64,000 nucleotides of DNA from Hemicordylus capensis (Eukaryota > Chordata > Lepidosauria > Squamata > Cordylidae): assembly GCF_027244095.1 (NCBI RefSeq), contig NC_069669.1:6226501-6290500 (forward strand), read 5' to 3'. Positions 32,701 to 40,758 of the stretch are shown in pieces. Position numbers and translations under genes: made by a program. How positions within the stretch are numbered: position 1 is the stretch's first letter; every line of letters starts with the position of its first letter. The notes under the pieces were generated by a model. It searched no databases, was not told the origin of the DNA, and was given only the letters and a program-made list of their open reading frames with translations.

Positions 32701-34110
32701 TCTCCGTTGTTTTCTGCCTGGTTTTGTGGTGGACAAGCAGGGCTAGAACAGCCTTTCGAATCTGAGAGAGGAAAGAGTCAGGATTATTATGGTTACCTAT
32801 TTATTCTCCAAAATGCTCAGAGCATCATTTTAGCCTTCTACTGGGAGCCAAGCTGCGCTTAGAGAGAACAACTTGACCCCAAGCACATCCAGTAACTTTG
32901 GACAGGGCAACAACTCAAGGGCAGTGCATTTGCTTGGCACGCAAAAGGATCCCATAGCATAGTGGTTAGAGTGTTGGACTTGGACCGGGAAGACCCAAGT
33001 TCGAATCCCCTTTCAATGATAAAACTCACTGGGTGACTCTGGGCCAATCATGTATCTCTCAGCCTAACCAACCTCACAGGGTCGTTGTGAAGATAAAAAC
33101 AACCATGTACACTGCTCTGAGCTCCTCGGAGGAAGAGCGGGATACAAGTGTAAAAATACATTAAAATTTATAAATCAATCAATCAATCAATCAATCCCTG
33201 GCTTCTCAAGGTAGGGCTGGGAAAGACTCCTGCCTGAACCCTTGAAGAGCCACTGCCAATCAGACAATATTGAGCTCGATCAGGCCTGCAACTTTGGCCC
33301 TCCTGCAGATGTTGACCTATAACTCCCATAACCCCTGGCTACTGGCCACTGTAGCTGGGGATTATGGGAGTTGTAGTCCAAAAACAGCAGGGGCTAGGGA
33401 GGGGGGCAAAGTTGGGCAGGCCTAAGCTAGATGGACCAAGGGCTTGATTGCGTCGAAAGCAGCTTCCTACCTACCTAAACTTTACAGGAAAGTAGCAATC
33501 TGAACACTAGTTTCTCACGTCTGAGCCCGGGACTCAGGGACAGACTGCACAATTCAAAGCTGAACGAATGCAAACCCCTGCAGGTGTATGAACATCAGGC
33601 ATGCCCATGGGGCAGAAACAGACAGGTATGATTACACTTCTCACAGCTCACACAGCTATAACGTCCATATAAGTCACCTGTTCATACCTTCCAATGTTTC
33701 ACTAGTGACAATTAGGACACTATTGCATACTACTAACATCTGTATTTTTGCACCAAGGCTGACTACCTGGGCTATTCATCCTCTTCACTACTACAAATTA
33801 CTGAAGGCTGTGGGCCCTGGGACCAGTGTTCCCTCCAAGGCTTGCACATGTGCGCATGCTCACAAGTTTTTTGATACTAAATACTCAGCACAATATTCAT
33901 CATCTCTATATAATGTGAAGTACTCACCGTATGGCGATTTTGATAGTTTTTAACTGTTTATTTTTAACTGTTTAAATATCCCCATTAAATATCCCCATAA
34001 ACAGCATGCACTTTTCTTTCTTTGCATTAATCAGAAGTATTTTTTTAAAAGCAGGAGATAACGCTTACTTGCTCACGATCCAGCCCGAGATCCACCACGA
34101 ACTCAGCCAT
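26748..34110 (-). CDS. RSL1D1: RSL1D1 (CSIG), ribosomal L1 domain-containing nucleolar protein; complete, 9 exons
   Basis: RSL1D1 is a nucleolar protein with an L1-type RNA-binding fold, linked in mammals to senescence and ribosome assembly. Exons on the minus strand: 34110-34069, 32761-32619, 32171-32033, 30056-29908, 29818-29717, 28864-28771, 28211-28089, 27964-27755, 27098-26748 (stop TGA 26750-26748). They total 1353 bp, giving 450 residues against about 490 in human. Matching blocks include [72 protein letters not shown] and [13 protein letters not shown]. The tail is Lys/Pro-rich with KTPK-type motifs, as in mammals. Only 14 residues precede IRKAV, so the N-terminus is shorter than in human. 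The fifth exon uses the donor TA|GTAGGT, the least standard junction. The exon count matches human. Confidence 0.95.
27178..27478 (+). mobile_element. 5S rRNA-like SINE, full-length copy
   Basis: Shows TTAAGCAGGGTCTGCCCTGG, GAATGGGAGACTAG, the CCTTGGAGAAGCCGCTGCC body and a TGGCAGCTGCCTACGTTCC end. It lies in the last RSL1D1 intron. Confidence 0.8.
28975..29030. repeat. Perfect 20-bp GC-rich hairpin
   Basis: CGCCGGAGGCCCGGTCTACC (28975-28994) is exactly complementary in reverse to 29011-29030, with a 16-base loop. It lies in an RSL1D1 intron, 110 bp upstream of an exon acceptor in transcript direction. Confidence 0.85.
29040..29450. mobile_element. Partial hAT-type element (TAGGGGTGTG family)
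   Basis: The right end (CCGGTTCGGACACACCCCTA) matches the 57119 element. The left end is not recognised. The inside is GC-rich with poly-G runs. It lies in an RSL1D1 intron. Confidence 0.45.
29462..29665 (+). mobile_element. 5S rRNA-like SINE, 3' part
   Basis: GGAGCTGTAACTCAGCAATAG to CAAAGCAGCTTCCATTGTTC, with an A/T-rich end, next to RSL1D1 exon 29818-29717. Confidence 0.6.
30110..30308 (+). mobile_element. 5S rRNA-like SINE, 3' part
   Basis: GATATTCCCCTTAGGGGATGG to TATATGGCAGCTTCCAATG, 50 bp upstream of RSL1D1 exon 30056-29908. Confidence 0.65.
30434..30645 (-). mobile_element. Sauria-type tRNA-derived SINE
   Basis: ATATCTCGCTCTTCCTCCAAG to GACTAACCACTACACTATGC on plus, in an RSL1D1 intron. 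Confidence 0.7.
31385..31800 (+). mobile_element. LINE 3' end with coding remnant
   Basis: GGTGGGCCTTCTCTGTAGTTG, GGAGAGCCCTTAAAATCTATCC, ACCACCCTGAGCCATTTTTG and an (AATC)n end. A similar tail lies at 61660-61960 (GATTGTGAGCCACCCTGAGCC). Consistent with L2/CR1-type LINEs. Confidence 0.55.
32385..32540 (+). mobile_element. 5S rRNA-like SINE, 3' part
   Basis: CCAAGTTCCTTCCCTGGCAGC to GGGCAGCTTCCTATGTTCC, in an RSL1D1 intron. Confidence 0.6.
32945..33195 (+). mobile_element. Sauria-type SINE, near full length
   Basis: CATAGTGGTTAGAGTGTTGG, AAGTTCGAATCCCC and GGAGGAAGAGCGGGATACAAG, then an (AATC)n tail. Confidence 0.75.
33195..33475 (+). mobile_element. 5S rRNA-like SINE, 3' part, carrying a hAT insertion
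   Basis: CCTGGCTTCTCAAGGTAGGG leads to GAGCTCGAT. After the hAT element at 33281-33424 the SINE resumes GCTAGATGGACCAAGGG and ends in GCAGCTTCCTACC. Confidence 0.65.
33281..33424. mobile_element. Fold-back hAT element (CAGGCCTGCAAC family) inside a 5S-like SINE
   Basis: Flanks AGCTCGAT (33273-33280) and AGCTAGAT (33425-33432) match at 7 of 8 positions. The arms hold CTTTGGCCCTCCTGC and GATTATGGGAGTTGTAGTCC. The SINE continues on both sides. Confidence 0.75.
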
Positions 34111-34111
34111 G

Positions 34112-34200
34112 CTTCCTCGCCGATCCTCACGTGGCACAGAGACTGCCTGCGCGTCGCGGCTTAGTGACGTAGTTAGAAACCCGCCCCGGCGATTGGTGTA
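34112..34200 (-). promoter_or_regulatory. RSL1D1: RSL1D1 5' UTR and core promoter
   Basis: Directly upstream of the start codon lie a canonical E-box CACGTG (34128-34133, the MYC/USF type), a TGACGT CRE-like core (34165-34170) and an inverted CCAAT (ATTGG on plus, 34192-34196) within GC-rich sequence. This is a typical growth-gene promoter. An MYC-type E-box would fit the nucleolar role. The site calls come from the sequence; their use in vivo is inferred. Confidence 0.6.
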
Positions 34201-34344
34201 AGAACGGTGTAGTATGAAGAGGAGCGGCTTTTCCATAGAGATAGGAAAAGCCTAGAGTGACACACCACATAACTGCTGGTTAAAAATATTGGGAAGCCCC
34301 CATGATTTTTTTGCGGGTTAAAAAGAGGTGTATATTTATTCAAC

Positions 34345-35145
34345 TTATATGATGAACATATACTGAGAGAAGCTGGATTGGAAGAAGATGAGTGTGGTTT
34401 TAAAGCTGGAGGAAGAAACATCAATAACTTGTGCTACGCTGATGACACCATTTTGATAGCTGAGAATGCATATGATCTGCAAGCTCTAGTAGTGGAAGTC
34501 AAGGAGCACAGTGAAAAAATGGGACGACGACTAAATGTAAAGAAGACTAAACTGATGTCAATGGGCACAGCAAACAGCCTCAGAATTGACAATGAAGACA
34601 GTGAAGTGGTGGAAACCTTCTGCCTTTTAGGATTGACCATCAACAGGAAAGGATCCAGCAGTCAAGAAATATGCCTCAGACTAGCACTTGGTAGGGTTGC
34701 AATGAAGGCCTAGGAAAGGATATTTAGATGCTGTGATGTGTCTACACCTACAGAGATTACAATAGTTCAGACCATGGTTTTCCCTGTGACACTCTATGGA
34801 TGCGAAAGCTGGACTTTGAAGAAACAAGATAGAACAAACATTGACACTTTTGAACTTTGGTGCTGGAGAAGATCTTTGAGGATACCAAGGACAGCCAGGA
34901 AAACAAACCAATGGATCATAGAACAAATCAATCCAGAATTTTCACTCGAAGCACAAATGACCAGGCTCAAACTATCATACTTTGGACACATTATGCAGAG
35001 ACCCAGCTCTCTTGAGAAGTCCATAATGCTGGGGAAAGATGAAGGAAAAAGAAGAAGAGGAAGACGACCAGCAGCAAAGTGAATGGACAGCAATGAATGC
35101 ACCACTGAGAGACCTTAAAGGCCAAGTTGAGCTAAAGTGGGGGGT
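34345..35145 (+). mobile_element. BovB/RTE LINE fragment, C-terminal reverse transcriptase
   Basis: The conceptual product contains the RT catalytic box in NLCYADDTILIAE, then LNVKKTKLMSMGTANSLRI, SSSQEI, VFPVTLYGCESWTLKK, FELWCWRR and KLSYFGHIM, the order seen in BovB of snakes, lizards and ruminants. An in-frame stop follows KA at about 34710 and the frame is lost near 35080, so it is dead. It lies head-on 0.2 kb upstream of the RSL1D1 promoter. Confidence 0.8.
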
Positions 35146-35763
35146 GAAGAGGAAGTTACTTTCTTAATTATTTAGTACAGTTATATACCACCCCATACAA
35201 AAAGGTTCCGGGCAGTTCACAATACTAGTGATAGAGGCAATGAGGACTCTGATTGTGTGCATCTGGACTTTTTCTGTCTCTATGGGCTTTCCTCTGCATC
35301 CATCCCATCTCCTCTGCACTGCTTGTAGGGGACACAGCGACCTCTGGAGGCCGCTGGGTGCCAAAACAGCCCTCAGGTAGGTCCTTGGCAGGGACTTTTG
35401 ATAGTGGCTGTCCATTCTTTTTGCGGTGGGAAGCCTTTGTTTCTCCACCTGGGATGTACAGGGTTAAATATCAAGCATTCCCAACTGTGGATGTTCCTAT
35501 GGATATGTTCCGGGGAAATGAGGATTACAGGTGGTGGCCCTGAGGCTGCTCTGCCTCCACCATTTCAGGCAGGGGTTGGTCTCAGCCCCTTCCAGATGCT
35601 GGAGATTGAACCTGGATGCTCAAACAGGCACACTGGGTTTACAGCCGCTCCCCCAAAGCTCCCAGTCTGTGAGCATAGATTGTGATGAAAGGGGAGAGGG
35701 AGTGCTTCTTCTCACAGGGCATCATTGGCTGATGGAACCGACTCCCACAAGACAGGGTGAGGG

Positions 35764-35940
35764 CCAGTGGTCCTTCTAATTATTTTCCTCTCCGTGCAGA
35801 ATGAGTTTTGTTCTGGGTGGCAGCATCAAGGCTGTGTGTGCGGGCACGTGCATTCAGAATGGGGCCTTCCTGATTCAAGCTGAATGGGATTGAAAATGAA
35901 CTGTGCGGACCTCCAAAAGCTTGTACGCCTTAAAGGGAAC
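35764..35940. mobile_element. Dispersed element with CCCTCTAA-type ends, copy 3
   Basis: It starts CCAGTGGTCCTTCTAAT, contains GCAGAATGAGTTTTGTTC and ends CCTTAAAGGGAAC, matching the copies at 458 and 26325. Confidence 0.5.
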
Positions 35941-36226
35941 GAGAATCCAGCAGAAAGCGTCATGGTATACAAGGAGGGAACGGTGGAGCTGAATCAGGAT
36001 ATGAACAGTTTAATGAGACATTATTTAGAGAGAGGCAAGGGCAATCTGCCTTCAAAGGCTCTTGCTGCTGGCTGCTTGTTAGCCCCACCTCTACTGCAGG
36101 ACTGGAATAAAAGTAACGAAAGCACCATTCAAAACCTGGCCTGGATCCAGGAACTGGTTAACCCAAAACACCACGGCTACTAGGTAAGAGGGCTTGGGGG
36201 AGAGCGTTAGATTAGGGATTTTCAAC

Positions 36227-36363
36227 CAGCGTTCCCTTTAACTGCGATTCCCAGATGTTGTTGACTACAACTCCCAGAATCCCCAGCTGCAATGGCCTTT
36301 GCTTGGGGATTATGGGAGTTGTAGTCAACAACATCTGGAAATCCCTGTTAAAAGGGAACACTG
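36227..36363. mobile_element. Fold-back hAT-type element (CCCTCTAA family), 137 bp, perfect 8-bp TSD
   Basis: TTTTCAAC repeats at 36219-36226 and 36364-36371. The ends are CAGCGTTCCC and GGGAACACTG. The arms pair over almost their full length. Confidence 0.82.
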
Positions 36364-36654
36364 TTTTCAACCAGGGATACTTTCAAGTCTTGTAGGGACC
36401 ACCGGCCGTCCTGACTCACATGCATGCGACACTTTTGGCTCTAGAAAGAAGGATAGTCCTCTTCTGGAGAAGAAGGGGAGGGGTATCAGGCAACACCGTT
36501 CCCTCCTCTCCCCATGACCTACTGGCTAGGTGTTCAGGCTCAGCCCACCCCTCTCTTAGCCTGACTGACAGGCTCATCAGTGAGGAAAACTTTGGCTGAT
36601 GCTCATTTGCTGCTAGCCAGCCAGTCACATGGGGAGGAAACGAGAGAAGTGGGG

Positions 36655-36897
36655 TTGGATCAGGAGCATCCCCATCCTCTAAGGGGAATAACTTCCAGTT
36701 CTCACATATGTTGTCTCCCATTCAAATGCAAACCAGGACTGACCTTGCTTAGCAAAGGGGACAATTCCTGCTTGTTACCGCAAGACCAGCTCTCCTCCCC
36801 AAGATTTTAGACAGAGAGGGGTCTCTCTCAGCCACCAGAGATTTAACCTGGGATGTCCTGTATGCAAAGCAGATGCTCTTCCACTGGGCTACAGTGA
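36655..36897 (-). mobile_element. 5S rRNA-like SINE, rearranged
   Basis: The head piece is GACCTTGCTTAGCAAAGGGG, then GCAAGACCAGCTCTCC. After it comes a body piece, CAGATGCTCTTCCACTGGGC. The order is abnormal, so two copies may be joined. Confidence 0.5.
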
Positions 36898-36904
36898 TGA
36901 ATTT

Positions 36905-36977
36905 GACTTCGAGTGGGAATCAAACCCAGGCTGTGGTCATAAGAGTGCCAAATCCTAGCCACTAGACCACCATGGAA
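36905..36977 (-). pseudogene. tRNA-Glu-derived pseudogene
   Basis: The minus strand reads CATGGTGGTCTAGTGGCTAGG (tRNA-Glu D-arm region TGGTGGTCTAGTGGTTAGG), then GGCACTCTTATG in place of the CTC anticodon loop, and GGGTTTGATTCCC as the T-arm. The loop now spells CTT at the anticodon, and the acceptor ends do not pair. It is not a working tRNA and may be a SINE head. Confidence 0.6.
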
Positions 36978-37084
36978 TTAGTATACGATACTTGACCCTG
37001 CTAAGTATTTTAAAGATAATTAATAGTGATGATGATGATGATAGATGGATAGGCAGGCAGACATTTAGTGCACAATATGCCAGA

Positions 37085-37475
37085 TCTTGCAATCATCAAG
37101 AAGAATCGGGATAATGGATATTGCAATCTCAAGGGATAGAGTTGACGAAAAACAATTGGAGAAAATAACTAAATACAAGGTTCTTCAGACTGAAATTGAG
37201 TGGCTCTGGAGGAAGAAAACAATAGTGGTGCCGATAATTGTGGGTGCCCTTGGTGCAGTACCAAAAGAACTTGAACACCATCTTGACCCCTTGGGCATCA
37301 ATAAAATTACAACACATCAACTATAGAAGGCCACACTATTGGGGACAGCACGAATACTACGATGCTATCTTTAATTCTTCTTTAGTTATCCTAGACCCTT
37401 GGAAAAGGCCCGATAATTAAAGTACCAAATCCAGTCAATAACATCTGGTTGACTGTGTGTGTAGACAGCATAATA
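37085..37475 (+). mobile_element. LINE C-terminal fragment (R4/Dong-like)
   Basis: It encodes IMDIAISRDRVDEKQLEKITKY, TEIEWLWRKKTIVVPIIVGALGAVPKE and HLDPLGI, a conserved C-terminal domain of endonuclease-type LINEs. After a stop the words LLGTARIL are still visible in shifted frame. It ends at (TAA)n, as R4-type LINEs do. The family assignment is tentative. Confidence 0.55.
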
Positions 37476-37479
37476 ATAA

Positions 37480-38400
37480 TATGTATCTGATATCTGAACA
37501 TTTAAAATACGTTATCAAGGACAGTAAGGAAGTTGGCAGAGATAGTAAACTATCATCCCTTCTTGAAATGTTTCAAGGGGGGCGGGGCGGGGAAAAGCAA
37601 CGTCAGCAATCCAGGGGATCGCCCCGCCCTCCTAAGGGAGGAGAAGTCTCCGAGGTCATACAACCCATACTTTTGAGGAGAATGACCTTTCAGGTAAGTG
37701 CCAACGCTTCATTCTACATCCACCAAGAACACAAAAGGTTACTGGAGAGACAGGAAGACATCTCTGCATTAAACACACAAGAGGACAGCAGATACTGCCA
37801 AGGAGCTGATCGACTGTTGGGAGTAGAAATGCCTGCTTTAAATACATGGGCGATCTTTGACCCCACATTTTTTTGGCAAGTGACCAACCATCAGTACTGA
37901 GTTTTGAAAGGAGTTGCTTTAGGCACCAGAGAGGTTTTAGCATCTTTTATTTGGCCATTTATTCAAAGGAGTAGGTATACCAAAACAAACCAGGCTAGGA
38001 AAGGAGGGAACCGATGAAACATTTCAGGACTGCCGCAGACACAGCCATAGGACAGCTGTGGATACCTTGCTACAGGCAAGATATTCTGGAACCAGGGGAG
38101 ACCCTGCTTAGCAAAGATGACAATTCATGCTTGTCGCCACAAGAGCCGCAGTTTTAACACCAGAGGGAAAAATAAGCTTGCAGCACAGCTACAAAATCCT
38201 CTCTCCTTCTTTGGAACTTGGAAGCTCAGCATATCAAAGACCAAGAGTCGCCGAGGATATTGTGGCTTCAAGCCAGTGAGCCTCAGATGGAAAACAGAAA
38301 GCGTGCTGCAGTGCAGGTAGGCAGGGCCCCCTCCGCGAGCCCTTCTAGTAGCCCTGGGGTAGTAGCATCCCATGCTGGGAACCCCTGATTTAATATAGTA
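37480..38400. other. Unassigned intergenic sequence with a GC-rich patch
   Basis: A 147-codon frame (37457-37900, plus) crosses a GC-rich patch (GGGGCGGGGCGGGG, about 37580) that can pair with CGCCCCGCCC 50 bp on. It has no recognised domain and no splice context. A 45-bp SINE head fragment lies at 38100-38145. Confidence 0.35.
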
Positions 38401-40758
38401 AACCAGAATAACTTGTGCCTGTGTACTGAACAGCTCTGTTTCACAGCCTTTGGTTCTGCATGTTCAATGACACAAGTCCCCAACCCCTACTTTTCAAGAA
38501 AAAGTTGTCCACGTCAACTAGATCCCAAATAAATGCATTCACTATCACAACTTTAACTGCATTTCATAATCAATGCACTACCCTGTTATTTTTACACTGC
38601 AACACTAAGCCGGGAATTGTCATCCATGTGCCGTAGTCCTGCACGGTTGTAGATGTCAGTGCAGATGGTTTTCATTTCCCATCCATGACCTGAAGTTCTG
38701 CAACTCCTCAGAGCAGTGTTTAACTCAAGAGAAAGATTCATTTCAGCTACTGTCAGCAGCTTTTGTTGCAGTTCTCTGCTTGCAAGCATTTTCTATTATA
38801 CCAAGAAGAAAAGGATCCTTCATCAATTTCATTTTTGAAAGCTCTCCCAACGGGAGGGGGACATTTGAGAAACAAAGAATCTTACACACCTGAAAATGCG
38901 GATAGCCTGTCCAAGATCTTTCGCCAGTGTTTACACTGAAGGAAAATCAAGTTCTTGTAGCTTGGTTTTAAAAAGTTATTCTGACTTGAGATTTCCAAAT
39001 CCCAGAAAAATAGAAGCTCAGAATTTTGCAGACATAATAAAATTTATTTAAATTTCATGCATTACGGTAGCTACAAGTGTAGTCATATGAAATTGAAGGA
39101 CAATCAACTTAGCTCCGTCCATACAATATAGCCTTAAGTGAAATGGATGAAAATTCCAGAGTTACAAAGAAACCAAAGAAGGCCAAACATTTTAAAATTT
39201 AGAGTTTGGTGGAAAATGACAGTCACATGACTGTTGACTTTCGGAGAAGGGGGTAAGGGCGTGTGACTATTGGAACATACAACCGCAAAGAATTTAACTG
39301 ACGGAGAAGTGTTTTGAACCATCTCTGATCTGCTTTCTAAAAAGGAACCCAATACAAGAGGCTGCCATTAAAGCCTTTGGTTACAATTGTACCCCCTTTC
39401 TGCTCTCTTCTTTATAGCAACGGTAATATAGAATCTACATTCTGTTTACAGCCAAGAATAAAGTATACGTTTGCTACTCTGTTCCTTCAACTTGCCAACC
39501 ACGAAACTTATTCACTTCTGCTTTCCTATAGCTCCAAGGGCTTTGATATGCAAAATAATAATAATAATAATAATATATTTATAGACTGTGCTTGATTCTA
39601 CTCTCAAAATTTTAAATGAACAAACCTTTTGGATTAAATAAGTGGTATTCATTGAGTGAGTCCTCAGCCAGCTGCTACAAGCTGAATGTTATTCATTGTC
39701 AGCCTGTTTCATTTGGCTAGTTTCAATTTAAAAAAAAAACAACCCAAGGATTTGCCAGTCCCCCAAGTTAAAAAGACAGAACAGATCATAAAGATCATAA
39801 ACTGGTACTTGAACTCCGTTCTCAGACCAAACGTTGCATACCAGCATTATTGCCAGAGTTGTTATGTAACAGTCCTACTAATTTTGCTGGTTAGCCTTTT
39901 CTGCTGGGGGTGGGTGGCTGATGGCGACACAGATGTTAGATTTCAGCAGACATAACTGGTAGATCTAACTCCCTCCTGCACTTAAACAATCATGTTAAGT
40001 CGACTTAACTCTTGTAGATATAAAGTGACGCAACACTAATTAAATAGTACCATACTTGCAGGAATATATTTAATTTTAAGCCTTTAACCACCATAAGGAA
40101 AGGGCAAAAGAAAATCTCTTTAGTACAATTCTTTATGTCAATTGTCTAATTGCTTCATTTAATATTTGGCGGGGGAGGGGGTCAGCAAAGGGACGACTTT
40201 GGGAGTTTAGAGAAGCCAAAGTAACTGAATCGTCAGATTACTCGGCAGGTTAAAAGCAAACGCACCAGTGTTACATTTGGATAGACACATTATTTCAAAA
40301 GCAATTAAGATACCAAAAAGGATTTCAAATTGAATAGTTTATTAACATGGTAATTGTCTTTGTAACATGTGCACGCACGCTCGCACACACCAAATGATCT
40401 TAATATGCTGGGAGGTGGGGGGGGGGAACATAAATCCTATAGATTTTTCATAATTCTAGGCAATTATGTCCACATCACTTACAAAGCTATTGCCAAATCT
40501 TTCCAAGGAAGCAGAATTTAGGAGGAGGGGGAGAAAAAAAAAAAAACACTTTGGGGAGAATTCAACAGTGGCATAGCAGAGCTCTCAATATGAGAAAGCT
40601 GACATAATGTGGACCTTTGCTGTGGAATTTGTCTTTGCAAAATAGAGGGAGGAGATTATCAATGGGAAGAAAAGAAGGCGGCGAAGTGAAGTAGGCTTTT
40701 GCAGAGTCAATTTTGTTTCCCCCTCACAGTATTTGTGCAGGCTTGTCAAAAACAATGC
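38400..40758 (-). other. GSPT1: Probable GSPT1 3' UTR and downstream flank
   Basis: This is a 2.3 kb stretch nearly free of recognisable interspersed repeats, unlike everything around it, directly after the GSPT1 stop codon. Minus-strand AATAAA hexamers lie at 40343-40338 and 39048-39043. Human GSPT1 has a long 3' UTR, so the distal site is plausible. No ORF here resembles a protein. Confidence 0.45.

Noticed and set aside
37457-37900. 147-codon plus-strand frame as a gene
   Set aside because: No domain, no homologue recognised and no splice or promoter context. The length is compatible with chance in a GC patch.
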